A stretch of 28,086 nucleotides of DNA from DASSNR01 sp036278935 (GTDB lineage Bacteria > Gemmatimonadota > Gemmatimonadetes > Gemmatimonadales > Gemmatimonadaceae): assembly GCA_036278935.1 (NCBI GenBank), contig DASUKA010000165.1, forward strand, positions 1 through 28,086, written 5' to 3'. Under the pieces are notes generated by a model that saw only the letters and a program-made list of their open reading frames with translations, made no database searches and was not told the DNA's origin. The position numbers and the translations under genes were made by a program. Of the stretch, positions 14,430 to 22,724 are shown piece by piece; position 1 is the first letter of the stretch; every line of letters begins with the position of its first letter.

Positions 14430-15616
14430 TGATGCGCGCGGACAGGACCATGCCACGACGTGGCGGTGTGCGCACTGCGCGCCGGCCGGCTCGTGCGCCC
14501 GCCTGCCTCTGCGGGCTGCTGCTGGGTGCCATGCTGGCCGGCCCGGTGCGGCCGGTCGAGGCACAGCAGCTGCCGCTCAAGCGCGCGGTGCCGACCGACA
14601 GCGCGACGTGTCCCGCGGCGTCCAAGCCGGTGGTTCCGTCGCGGGCGCAGCGGGAGCAGGCGCGCCGCCTGGTGGCCGAGGGCCACGCCGCCGCGATCGT
14701 GGGAGATGACAGCACGGCGCGGAATCGATTCAAGCAAGCCGCGGCGCTCGATGGCACCGACGAGAACATCGCTTACGAGCTCGCGCGCGCCTACGAACGC
14801 ACGAACAACCCGCAGGCAGCGGCGCGAGAGTACTGCCGGTATCTGGCGCTCGCCCCGACGTCCCCCGACGCAGCGGATGTGCGCGCGCGCATTGCCACGC
14901 TCGCCCCGGCACGGTCGAGCGTCGTGCCTGACCGCGCGGCGGCGAGCTTTCGCGCGGGGCTCGCCGCATACGATCACCAGCAATGGGCGGCCGCCGAGCA
15001 TGCGTTCGGGAACGCCATTACGGCGGCGCCGGACTGGGCCGACCCGTATTACGATCGCGCGTTGACGTACGCGCCACAGGGGTCGCCGACGCGCGCCATT
15101 GCGGACCTGGAGCGCTATCTGCGGCTGAGTCCGAACGCGGCGGACCGTGGCGACGTCACCGCGCGAATTGCCGCGCTGCGTCAGAACCGGCTGAATGCCT
15201 CCACGGCGCTGGCGAGCGGCATCGTGCCCGGGCTGGGACAGGTCTATACGCACCGTCCGGTGCTTGGCCTCGCGTTGCTCGGCGCCGTCGCGGGCACGGC
15301 ATACTGGGCGTTCCAACAGCACACGGTCATGGAGACCGTGCCATTCACGGACCCCAACGGCTACTCGTTCACGTACCAGCGGCCGGCGCTCAAGCGGACC
15401 CATCTGACGGTGGGGCTCGCCGCCGCCTCCGCATTGACGATCGCGGGCGCCGTAGAGGCGTACCTGTACGCCAAGCACCGCGGGGACGGAGCCGCCCAAG
15501 CGGCGGCCGCGCACGGTGCCGTGCCGCTGCCAGGCTCGTTCGCGGCGCTGCCCAGCGTTACGGCGCGCGGGTTCGCCCTGACCGTAGGGATCGCGCTCCC
15601 CTTCCCCATCCGCTGA
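14429..15616 (+). CDS. TPR-repeat membrane protein
   Basis: A 395-aa protein with an N-terminal signal segment (Arg-rich, then LCGLLLGAMLAGPVRPVEAQ, cleavage near 45). TPR-like repeats follow: AREQARRLVAEGHAAAIVGDD / FKQAAALDGTDENIAYELARAYERTNNPQAAAREYCRYLALAP (about 70-140) and AAASFRAGLAAYDHQQWAAAEHAFGNAITAAPDWADPYYDRALTY (about 170-230). Two TM helices come next, the first in STALASGIVPGLGQVYTHRPVLGLALLG (about 257-290), resembling the PGxGQxY motif of DUF5683-type membrane segments, the second in LTVGLAAASALTIAGAVEAYLYAKHR (about 325-350). ATG 14429 overlaps the lipoprotein stop (TGATG). Likely a periplasmic scaffold held in the membrane; its place in the FHA/kinase operon suggests it relays or assembles a complex. 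Confidence 0.85.
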   Translation: MMRADRTMPRRGGVRTARRPARAPACLCGLLLGAMLAGPVRPVEAQQLPLKRAVPTDSATCPAASKPVVPSRAQREQARRLVAEGHAAAIVGDDSTARNRFKQAAALDGTDENIAYELARAYERTNNPQAAAREYCRYLALAPTSPDAADVRARIATLAPARSSVVPDRAAASFRAGLAAYDHQQWAAAEHAFGNAITAAPDWADPYYDRALTYAPQGSPTRAIADLERYLRLSPNAADRGDVTARIAALRQNRLNASTALASGIVPGLGQVYTHRPVLGLALLGAVAGTAYWAFQQHTVMETVPFTDPNGYSFTYQRPALKRTHLTVGLAAASALTIAGAVEAYLYAKHRGDGAAQAAAAHGAVPLPGSFAALPSVTARGFALTVGIALPFPIR

Positions 15617-15709
15617 TCAGCGAGCGCGGGAGCTTCTCCCCCACGGGCGGGGTATGTTTCAGCGGGTGCATTGCAGGCCGCGCCCGCTGACCCAACTCCA
15701 ACCGCCCGG

Positions 15710-18595
15710 ATGATGCTTCGCCATCTTGCTTCGCTGATCCTTCTCCCCCTCCCCGCGCTCGCCATGGGGATCGCTGCCCCCCGCGCCGCGATTGCGCAGC
15801 AGGGGAAGGCGGCGGCGCTGCCGCGAGTGTCTACCGATTCCGCACATGCGCTGCCGTTCGATCCGCATGTGCTCACCGGCACGCTGCCGAACGGCCTGCG
15901 CTACTACATTCGCGCGAACCACAAGCCCGAGCACCGGGCGGAGCTGCGCCTCGTGGTGAATGCCGGTTCGGTGCTGGAAGACGATGATCAGCGCGGGCTC
16001 GCGCACTTCGTGGAGCACATGGCGTTCAACGGGAGCAGCCACTTCGCCAAGCAGGCGATGGTCAACTATCTCGAGTCGATCGGGATGCGATTCGGAGCCG
16101 ACGTGAACGCGTCGACCGGCTTTGACGAGACGGTCTTCATGATCACGGTCCCCACGGACACCGCGCGCATCGTGCAGAAGGGGATGCAGATTCTCGAGGA
16201 CTGGGCGCACAACCTCACCTTCGATCCGACGGAGATCGACAAGGAGCGCGGGGTGGTGATCGAGGAGTGGCGGCTGGGCCAGGGGGCAGGCTCGCGTATG
16301 CGCGACAAGCAGTTCCCCATTCTCTTCCAGAATTCGCGCTACGCGGTGCGGCTGCCGATCGGGAAGAAGCAGACGCTGGACACCTTCACGCGCGATCAGC
16401 TCACGCGCTTCTACCACGACTGGTACCGCCCGGACCTGATGGCGGTGGTGGCAGTGGGCGACTTCAACCCCCGCACCATGCGCGCGCTCATCACGCAACA
16501 CTTCGGCGCGATCCCCGATCCCCGCGCCGAGCGCAAGCGCACCGTGTACCCCGTCCCCAACGAGGATACGACGCGCTATGCCATCGCCACGGACCCGGAG
16601 GCGACGGGCTCGAGCGTGGGCGTCTACTATCTGCTCCCGGCGGAGCACGAGCACACCGTCGGCGCCTACCGCCACGGCCTGGTGGAGGATCTGTATAACG
16701 CCATGCTCACGGAGCGGTTCAGCGAGCTGGCGCAGCGGCCGAATCCGCCATTCATCGGCGCATCGTCATCATCGGGAGAGCTCGTGCGGTCCAAGGATGC
16801 CTACGTCCTCGACGCGGTGGTGCGGGACAACGGCGTCGAGAGCGGGCTGGCGGCGCTGCTCACCGAAGCTGAGCGGGTACGACGCTACGGCTTCACGCAG
16901 TCGGAGCTCGACCGGGAAAAGAAGGAAACGCTGCGTGGCCTGGAGGAAGCCTACGCCAACCGCACGACCACCAACTCGGCCATTTACGCCGGCGAGTACG
17001 TGGATGGCTTTCTGAGCGGGGACCCGGTGCCAGGTATCGCGTACGACTACGCGCTCACCCGGAAGCTCCTGCCCGGCATCACGCTCACCGAGGTGAACGC
17101 GCTGGCCGCGCACTGGCTGGGCGACAGCGATCGGGTGGTGATGGTGAACGCCCCGCGCAAGGATAGCGTGACGGTGCCGAGCGCCCGCGCCCTTGCCGCG
17201 GTGTTCGACAGCGTGCGCACCGCGCCTATCACGCCGTACAAGGACGAGCTGGCCGACGCGCCCCTCGTGCCGCATCCGCCCACGCCCGGGACTATCGATT
17301 CCACCACGACGATCGACAGCATCGGCGTCACCGAGTGGACGCTCTCGAATGGGGTGCGCGTGATCCTCAAGCCCACACAGTTCAAGGCCGACCAGATCCT
17401 CATGCGCGCGTACAGTCCCGGCGGCACGTCGCTGGCGCCGGACTCGAACTACATCGCGGCTACGACGGCGGCGGGGGTCGTGGAGATGGGGGGCGTGGGG
17501 GCGTTCGACCGCATCGCGCTGCAGAAGGCGCTGGCCGGCAAGGCCGTGAGTGTGAGCCCGTACATCGGCGAGCTCGAGGAGGGGCTCTCGGGCGGAGCCT
17601 CGCCCAAGGATATGGAGACGCTCTTCCAGCTCGTCTATCTCTACTTCACCGCGCCGCGTGAGGACAGCGCCGCGTTCGACGCGTATCAGACGCGCGTGAA
17701 GCAGTCGCTGGCCAGCCGCAGCGCGAGTCCCATGGCGGCGTTCGAGGACACGGTGCAGGTGACGATGGCGCAGCACAACTTCCGCGCGCGCCCCGTCTCG
17801 AGCGCCCTGTTCGACGAGATGAACCTGCACCGGTCGCTCGCGTTCTACCGCAACCGGTTTGCCGACGCGAGCGACTTCACCTTCGTCTTCGTGGGCAGCT
17901 TCACCCCGCAGCAGATCAAGCCGCTGGTCGAACGCTACCTCGGCGGGCTGCCATCGCGACACCGCGTGGAGCACTGGCGCGACGACGGCATCCGCTACCC
18001 CACCGGGGTCATCCACAAAGTGGTGACCAGGGGACTGGAACCCAAGAGTGAGACGCAGCTCATGTTCACGGGCCCGTTCGCGTTCACGCGCGCACACATC
18101 CGCATGCTGAACGCCATGTGCGACGTGCTCCAGATCAAGCTGCGCGAGACGTTACGGGAGAAGATGGGCGGCACGTACAGCGTGGACGTAGCACCCACCG
18201 CGGAACGCGATCCGGTGGCCAACTACGAGGTCACGATCGCCTTCGGCTCCTCGCCCGACCGCGTGGACGAGCTGACCGCGGCCGTGTTCGCGGAGATCGA
18301 CAGCCTGAGGACGCTGCCGGACACGGACGCGGACCTCGCGAAGGTGCGCGAAACGGAGCGGCGCGAGCGCGAAACGAGCCTCAAGCAAAACGGCTACTGG
18401 CTGTCCGCGCTCGCGACGTACGATGAGTATGGGTGGGATCCGCGGCAGATCCCCGTGTACGATGCCTTCATCCGGCATCTGAGCGCCGCGGACATTCGCC
18501 AGGCGGCGCGGCAGTATCTGAACGAGCGGAATTACGTGGCCGTGTCGCTGTATCCGGCAAAGACGCCGGCGTCAAAGAAGCCCGCATCGCGGTAA
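15710..18595 (+). CDS. Periplasmic M16 (pitrilysin/PqqL-type) zinc metalloprotease
   Basis: A 961-aa secreted peptidase of family M16B. The signal peptide covers about 1-30 (LASLILLPLPALAMGIAAP). The N-terminal half is catalytic: TLPNGLRYYIRANHKPEHRAEL, the inverted zinc motif HFVEH (H99, E102, H103), and E179 in DKERGVVIEEW at the spacing expected of HxxEHx(74-76)E. The C-terminal half (from about 545, LSNGVRVILKPTQF) is the inactive M16 copy. Length matches the about 930-aa two-domain members. Such enzymes degrade peptides in a closed clamshell cavity. ATG 15710 starts the signal peptide; a TTG upstream at 15671 is unlikely. The gene lies 93 nt after the TPR gene, with small hairpins in the gap, so it may have its own promoter. 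It ends at a strong terminator. Confidence 0.94.
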   Translation: MMLRHLASLILLPLPALAMGIAAPRAAIAQQGKAAALPRVSTDSAHALPFDPHVLTGTLPNGLRYYIRANHKPEHRAELRLVVNAGSVLEDDDQRGLAHFVEHMAFNGSSHFAKQAMVNYLESIGMRFGADVNASTGFDETVFMITVPTDTARIVQKGMQILEDWAHNLTFDPTEIDKERGVVIEEWRLGQGAGSRMRDKQFPILFQNSRYAVRLPIGKKQTLDTFTRDQLTRFYHDWYRPDLMAVVAVGDFNPRTMRALITQHFGAIPDPRAERKRTVYPVPNEDTTRYAIATDPEATGSSVGVYYLLPAEHEHTVGAYRHGLVEDLYNAMLTERFSELAQRPNPPFIGASSSSGELVRSKDAYVLDAVVRDNGVESGLAALLTEAERVRRYGFTQSELDREKKETLRGLEEAYANRTTTNSAIYAGEYVDGFLSGDPVPGIAYDYALTRKLLPGITLTEVNALAAHWLGDSDRVVMVNAPRKDSVTVPSARALAAVFDSVRTAPITPYKDELADAPLVPHPPTPGTIDSTTTIDSIGVTEWTLSNGVRVILKPTQFKADQILMRAYSPGGTSLAPDSNYIAATTAAGVVEMGGVGAFDRIALQKALAGKAVSVSPYIGELEEGLSGGASPKDMETLFQLVYLYFTAPREDSAAFDAYQTRVKQSLASRSASPMAAFEDTVQVTMAQHNFRARPVSSALFDEMNLHRSLAFYRNRFADASDFTFVFVGSFTPQQIKPLVERYLGGLPSRHRVEHWRDDGIRYPTGVIHKVVTRGLEPKSETQLMFTGPFAFTRAHIRMLNAMCDVLQIKLRETLREKMGGTYSVDVAPTAERDPVANYEVTIAFGSSPDRVDELTAAVFAEIDSLRTLPDTDADLAKVRETERRERETSLKQNGYWLSALATYDEYGWDPRQIPVYDAFIRHLSAADIRQAARQYLNERNYVAVSLYPAKTPASKKPASR

Positions 18596-18600
18596 GCACA

Positions 18601-18621
18601 CGGGGGCGCGCCGCGCCCCCG
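18601..18621. terminator. Bidirectional GC hairpin terminator
   Basis: CGGGGGCGC (18601-18609) pairs with GCGCCCCCG (18613-18621) with a 3-nt loop, in the 34-nt gap between the convergent M16 protease and small membrane protein genes. There is no T-run on the plus side. Confidence 0.8.
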
Positions 18622-18629
18622 CAATCGCC

Positions 18630-18980
18630 TTACACCCCGCTGGGCGTGCGATGCCCCGCCGCGCCGCCGATGAGGCGCGTGAGCGCGTACACCACGACGA
18701 GCACCGGAAGCACGACAAAGAGCAGCACCTTGAAGATCATCACGCCCATGGAGAAGAGTGCGCCGAGCACTCCGAACACCACGGCCATGAGCGCGCCGCC
18801 GGCAATCAGGACGAGCAGCAGCGGAAGGCCGATCACCGCCAGCACGGCAATGAGCGGTATCGCGAGCACCGCAAGAATGAGCAGCACCGGCAACCCGATG
18901 AACCCGAGGACGACGGCCGCCGGAACGAGCAACACGAGCGAGAGCAGACAGCCGAGCACGAACTTGATGATGCCAACCAT
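18630..18980 (-). CDS. Small, very hydrophobic membrane protein
   Basis: A 116-aa protein that is almost all membrane-embedded: three to four helices made of Leu/Val/Ile/Ala/Gly from residue 4 to about 103 (for example FVLGCLLSLVLLVPAAVVLGF, LILAVLAIPLIAVLAVIGLPLLLVLI, and VFGVLGALFSMGVMIFKVLLFVVLPVLVVV), with repeated 'GLPVLLIL'-type turns. I do not recognise a family. ATG 18980 has GGAG nine bases upstream. It is the last gene of the minus-strand molybdenum-maturation run, 35 nt after the PP-loop ATPase gene, which may be chance or a functional link. Repeating G-L-P motifs at the helix starts suggest internal duplication. Confidence 0.75.
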   Translation of the reverse strand: MVGIIKFVLGCLLSLVLLVPAAVVLGFIGLPVLLILAVLAIPLIAVLAVIGLPLLLVLIAGGALMAVVFGVLGALFSMGVMIFKVLLFVVLPVLVVVYALTRLIGGAAGHRTPSGV

Positions 18981-19015
18981 GGACCACGACTCCGTGAAAA
19001 ATCCTTCCTCTTTCT

Positions 19016-19768
19016 TTACGCGTGAATGGTGGTCGACGTTTCATCCCCGGCGAGCAGCTCGGCGTACGCGAAGCGCTCATCGGGCATCGTTACGCGCCCG
19101 ACGCGATGGGCAACGGCGCGTGTGAAGCACGGGCCATTGTACACGAAGGTGTGGAACTCCCCGTTCTCGCCGCACGGATCGGCGGACGGCGGGAGCGCAT
19201 CGAGCAGCGCGTCGTCGAACTCGCGGCCGGCACAGCCGCGGTCGATCGCCCGCGTGTCCACGCAGGTGAGCACCGCGCGGTAGCTCTGTCGCACGAAGTC
19301 GCGCGCCAGTGCCGCGGTGTCGCGCCCCCAGAGTGGAAAGAGGGCGCGGAGCCCGCACCGGGCAAGCAACGCTTCGCGATAGCGTCGGATCTCTTCCAGA
19401 AAGAGATCGCCGTGCACCACCACCCGCGCGTCGGGCCACCGCTCCGCCGCGCGAGCGACCCCCGCCGCCATGCGCGCTTCGTACTCGGCGTTCGAGGGCG
19501 CGCGCGGGAGAGGGATCTCGAGCAGCGGCAGGCCAAGAGCGGCGGTCTGCGCGCGTAACAGCTCGCCGCGTACGCCGTGCACGCTGATCCGCTCGTCGTC
19601 ATCCCCTTCCCATGCGGTCATGGTGGTGAGCAGCGCGACGACCTCATACATGCCCGTGCGGCGGATCTCCTCCAGCGCCATCATGCTGTCCTTCCCACCG
19701 CTCCAACTCATGAGTACCCGGGTAACCGCTCCTGAGCGCGTGCCGGACTCCTCGCCGCGCGCCATCAT
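19016..19768 (-). CDS. Dph6-like PP-loop ATP pyrophosphatase
   Basis: A 250-aa member of the diphthine-ammonia ligase-like / MJ0570 ATP-binding family. The PP-loop SGGKDS is at 23-28, and downstream come the signature region HGDLFLEEIRRYREALLARCGLRALFPLWGRDT and the end GENGEFHTFVYNGPCF, which are typical of the family. In archaea and eukaryotes Dph6 amidates diphthine on EF-2, but bacteria lack diphthamide, so this copy must act on something else; the reaction (adenylation of a carboxylate, then ammonia transfer) is the best guess. The start at ATG 19768 (16 nt after mocA stops) places it in the operon with molybdenum-cofactor maturation genes. I am sure of the family, not of the substrate. 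Confidence 0.88.
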   Translation of the reverse strand: MMARGEESGTRSGAVTRVLMSWSGGKDSMMALEEIRRTGMYEVVALLTTMTAWEGDDDERISVHGVRGELLRAQTAALGLPLLEIPLPRAPSNAEYEARMAAGVARAAERWPDARVVVHGDLFLEEIRRYREALLARCGLRALFPLWGRDTAALARDFVRQSYRAVLTCVDTRAIDRGCAGREFDDALLDALPPSADPCGENGEFHTFVYNGPCFTRAVAHRVGRVTMPDERFAYAELLAGDETSTTIHA

Positions 19769-19784
19769 GCGGCCCGCCGAATCG

Positions 19785-20396
19785 TCACGGCGCGCTCACG
19801 CCGCGATCCAGCAGCACGCCGGAACGCTCCAGTGCTTCGAGATCGGCGGCGCGGTTCACATCGCGCGGCATGGGGAGGTCGATGTCGATGAGCATCGCCC
19901 GGGATGGATCGCGCGCGATCACCCCGCGCGCGCCGCGGTCCCCCTCGATGGCACAGAGCTCCGCGAAGAGCGTGGCGTCGAAGAGGACCGGCGTCCCGCG
20001 CGTACCGCGATACACCGGCGCAACGATCAGCGTGCCGGTGCTGCGATACGCTCGGATCAGCGCGCCGATGACCGTCGGATCGATGGCGGGTTGATCGCCG
20101 AGCGCAATGACCACCGCCTCCGCTGCAGGACCCAGCGACGCCACGCCCGCACGAAGTGAGGTGCTCTGTCCGGCGCGATACGCTGGGTTCTCCACGCACC
20201 GCACCGGGAGATCGGCCAGCGCTTTGCGCACCCCCGCCGCCTCGCGCCCCAGCACTACCATCACCTCATCCACCGGTGAGGCCAGCATGTGCTCCACGCT
20301 CCATCGAACGAGCGGCCGGCCGGCCAGCATGGCGCGCATCTTGGACGAGCCGAACCGCCGCGAGGCACCGGCCGCCAGCACCAGCCCCGAGATCAC
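19785..20396 (-). CDS. MocA-like nucleotidyltransferase
   Basis: A 203-aa MobA/MocA-like nucleotidyltransferase (NTP_transf_3). The loop LAAGASRRFGSSK at about residues 6-18 is the nucleotide-binding signature, followed by RPLVRWSVEHMLAS, the metal/NTP-binding ALGDQPAID and the typical APVYRGTRGTPVLFD segment (RGxPVLF), then DVNRAADLEAL near the end. MocA makes the molybdenum cytosine dinucleotide cofactor from Mo-MPT and CTP for xanthine-dehydrogenase-type enzymes. The start is GTG 20396 (VISGLVLAAGAS), 4 nt after the stop of the molybdopterin-binding gene; an ATG 28 codons upstream lies in that gene. Context (XdhC-like and molybdopterin-binding neighbours) supports MocA over MobA. Confidence 0.87.
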   Translation of the reverse strand: MISGLVLAAGASRRFGSSKMRAMLAGRPLVRWSVEHMLASPVDEVMVVLGREAAGVRKALADLPVRCVENPAYRAGQSTSLRAGVASLGPAAEAVVIALGDQPAIDPTVIGALIRAYRSTGTLIVAPVYRGTRGTPVLFDATLFAELCAIEGDRGARGVIARDPSRAMLIDIDLPMPRDVNRAADLEALERSGVLLDRGVSAP

Positions 20397-20400
20397 GCGG

Positions 20401-21441
20401 CTACTCCGCCGCGCCGCGACTGGCGGACGGATCGTACGGTGGGAAGCGATACGCCATGTCGTGGGAGAGCAGACCGCCATGCCCCAGCTCGGCGAGCGCG
20501 CTACTGTTCACCGTTTCGCCCGCGAGAACGCGCGGCAGGATGAGGTCGAACACGGTTGCCTTGGAAAAGAGCCCGCACGTCGGCATGCCGAGCACGATGG
20601 AGTTGCCCGCATGGCCCAGCCAGAACAGGCTGCCTGGGTGTGCCGGCACGCCATGACGGTCGATCCCGATGCCCAGGGTCTCGAGCGCCTGGAAGGCAGG
20701 GTCCAGCGGATCCATTGCCTTGGCTCCGGCGACGATGATCACCTGCGCGCCGCCCTGGCGCAGCAACTCGATGGCCGCCGCGATCGCATCAGCCGTGGGC
20801 GACACGAACGCCGGTTCGACGAGTCGCGATCCGAACCATGCGATCTTCGCTTGGAGCGCGTCGCGAAAGCGCGCCATCGCCCGCTCGCCAAGGGACTCCT
20901 TCACCACCGCCCCGACGGTCATGGGCACGAAGGGGTGCACCTTCACCACTCCGTCGGCGTCGCGCGCGATGCGCTCCGCCTCGGCCACGCGCGACTCCGC
21001 GAGCACGAACGGCGTGATCTTCGCCTGCGCCACCACGTCGCCGCGCTCGGTGATCTGACGGTCGTAGAGCGTATAGACGGACACGCCCTCCACCGAATTC
21101 ATTCGCTGCAACGCGTCCACGTTCACACGCAGGATGCCGCGGGCGGCGGCGGCAAGCGGCGAGCGGCCGCCGGAGAAATCGCGCACCTCAATGCCGTCGC
21201 CGGCGACGGCGGAGGCAAGACGGCGCCCGGCATCTTCCTCGAGCAACTCATCGGGCGCGCGCTCCACGAGGTGCAGCACATCCCAGGGCAGCGCCATCAC
21301 CGCGGGCACATCGCCCTCCTGGATCACGGCGCCCTTGGCAAACGCCGCCTCGCCTTGCGCACCGCGCAGCGGGTGGCAGAGCAGGCGGCCGGCAAGCCGA
21401 TCGGCGGATGCCTCGTCGCGCCGGAGCGCGTATGCCTTCAC
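20401..21441 (-). CDS. Molybdopterin-binding protein (MoCF/MoeA-like domain)
   Basis: A 346-aa protein of the type found beside xdhC/coxI and mocA. The N-terminal part (about 1-165) contains LPWDVLHLVERAPDELLEEDAGRRLA, then RMNSVEGVSVYTLYDRQITERGDVVAQAKITPFVLAE. The C-terminal half (about 165-320) is a molybdopterin-binding fold with DGVVKVHPFVPMTVGAVV, an IIVAGAKAMDPLDPAFQAL segment (MPT-binding), PAHPGSLFWLGHAGNSIVLGMPTCGLFSKATVFDLILPRVLAGE. It probably handles or delivers the molybdopterin intermediate. Its ATG overlaps the xdhC-like stop by ATGA, and its own stop is 4 nt before mocA, so the order xdhC-mopterin-mocA is one coupled unit. Not a full MoeA (no four-domain architecture). Confidence 0.87.
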   Translation of the reverse strand: MKAYALRRDEASADRLAGRLLCHPLRGAQGEAAFAKGAVIQEGDVPAVMALPWDVLHLVERAPDELLEEDAGRRLASAVAGDGIEVRDFSGGRSPLAAAARGILRVNVDALQRMNSVEGVSVYTLYDRQITERGDVVAQAKITPFVLAESRVAEAERIARDADGVVKVHPFVPMTVGAVVKESLGERAMARFRDALQAKIAWFGSRLVEPAFVSPTADAIAAAIELLRQGGAQVIIVAGAKAMDPLDPAFQALETLGIGIDRHGVPAHPGSLFWLGHAGNSIVLGMPTCGLFSKATVFDLILPRVLAGETVNSSALAELGHGGLLSHDMAYRFPPYDPSASRGAAE

Positions 21442-22538
21442 GATGCGCTCCCGGTGTGCGCATGGCGTGCACTGTCCCGCCCTGCACGAACGGCCACGAT
21501 CTCCGCCGCGATGCTCAGCGCGATCTCGGCCGCCGTCCCAGCCCCGATGTGGAGTCCCACAGGCACATGCACCCGCTCGAGCGTACCGGCGTCGTATCCT
21601 TCGTCCGCCAGGAATCCGAGCAGCGCGTGCCCGCGCCCCGCGTTCCCGAGCAGCCCGATGTACGCCGGTTCGCGCTGCAACAGCACACGCAACACCGGCA
21701 GCTCGTACTTGTAGTCGTGGGCCACGATCACGGCTACCGTGGACGCGTCGTACGTCAATCGCTCGGCTTCATCGCCCAGCATGCCCAGGCGGATCTCGTC
21801 GGCCTCGGGAAAGCGCTCGCGCGTGGCGTGCCGCTCGCGGTTGTCCACGACAACCGTACGCCAGCCGAGCGACCTGGCGATGGTAACGAGCGGAATGGCC
21901 ACCTGCCCCGCCCCGAAGATGATGAGCGTGGTGGCCGGTCCGTGCAGCTCGAAGAAATAGAGCGCGTCGCCCGCCGCGGAGAGCGCGCTCGTGCACGAAG
22001 CGGCGCGGCGCATCACGTCCATCGCGTGCTCACGTGCTTCGTCGTCCAGCGCCGTGCTGCCCAGCGTGCCCGCGGTGGTGCCATCCTCGCGCACTACCAA
22101 CCGCGCGGCCACACCGGAGAGCGGTGCAACCGACACCGCGTGGCGCCCCGCCTCGCGCTCGGCGCGCAGGGAGGCGTAGGCGCACACGATCGGATCGCCC
22201 GCGTCGCGCAGCGAGACCGGCTCGATCAGTACCTGCACCATTCCGCCGCAGGTGAGCCCCATGTCCCAGGCATCGGCGTCTCCGAGCGACATGGTGAGAA
22301 GCTCGGCCGTGCCGGAGCGCAGCACCTGCTCCGATGCCTGGATCACGCGTGCATCCACGCACCCACCAATGGTCACGGAGCCGAGGAGGCGTCCCTGCTC
22401 GCTCACCCACATCTTGGCACCTTCTTTCCGGGGAGTGGTCCCCTTGGTGGACACGAGCGTCGCCATGGCGGCGCGGGGCTCCGCAGCGCGCACATGGTCG
22501 AGCTGCGCGAAGGTGTCCTGAAGATCGGATCGGCTCAT
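21438..22538 (-). CDS. XdhC/CoxI family molybdenum-enzyme maturation factor
   Basis: A 366-aa protein that matures xanthine-dehydrogenase-type molybdoenzymes by binding and sulfurating/inserting the molybdenum cofactor. N-terminal XdhC/CoxI domain (about 14-95): PRAAMATLVSTKGTTPRKEGAKMWV, then GRLLGSVTIGGCVDARV with the conserved GGC Cys, and GLTCGGMVQVLIEPV. A C-terminal Rossmann-like XdhC_C domain (about 200-340) follows: TTLIIFGAGQVAIPLVTIARSLGW, RFPEADEI, YDASTVAVIVAHDYKYE, PAYIGLLGNAGRG. Start at ATG 22538 (MSRSDLQDTFAQ); the longer upstream frame is not protein-like. It is the first gene of a minus-strand run. No molybdenum hydroxylase subunit lies near it, so the enzyme served must be elsewhere in the genome. 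Confidence 0.9.
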   Translation of the reverse strand: MSRSDLQDTFAQLDHVRAAEPRAAMATLVSTKGTTPRKEGAKMWVSEQGRLLGSVTIGGCVDARVIQASEQVLRSGTAELLTMSLGDADAWDMGLTCGGMVQVLIEPVSLRDAGDPIVCAYASLRAEREAGRHAVSVAPLSGVAARLVVREDGTTAGTLGSTALDDEAREHAMDVMRRAASCTSALSAAGDALYFFELHGPATTLIIFGAGQVAIPLVTIARSLGWRTVVVDNRERHATRERFPEADEIRLGMLGDEAERLTYDASTVAVIVAHDYKYELPVLRVLLQREPAYIGLLGNAGRGHALLGFLADEGYDAGTLERVHVPVGLHIGAGTAAEIALSIAAEIVAVRAGRDSARHAHTGSAS

Positions 22539-22724
22539 GCGGAGGATGCGATGCCGGGGTGGTAGAGCTGTGCCTTCCGGGAGTGGCGAGACATGCCCGA
22601 AGAATATCGCGGGTGGCCGTGCGGCAACAAGCACGTGGGACTGCCGCGCGGCTGGCCCCGGGTGAGGAGCACTGATATACTGGCAGAGAAGGGCGCCGCG
22701 CGCGCTCGTTGGTTGGAGGATCGC

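Noticed and set aside
12641..14564. Long minus-strand frames antisense to the RCC1 repeats and the Big_2 lipoprotein
   Set aside because: They mirror the repeat structure of the sense genes and have no ribosome-binding site or recognisable domain.
20401..21441. Calling the molybdopterin-binding gene moeA
   Set aside because: It lacks the full MoeA domain order and sits in an xdhC/mocA context, where a distinct molybdopterin-binding family is usual.
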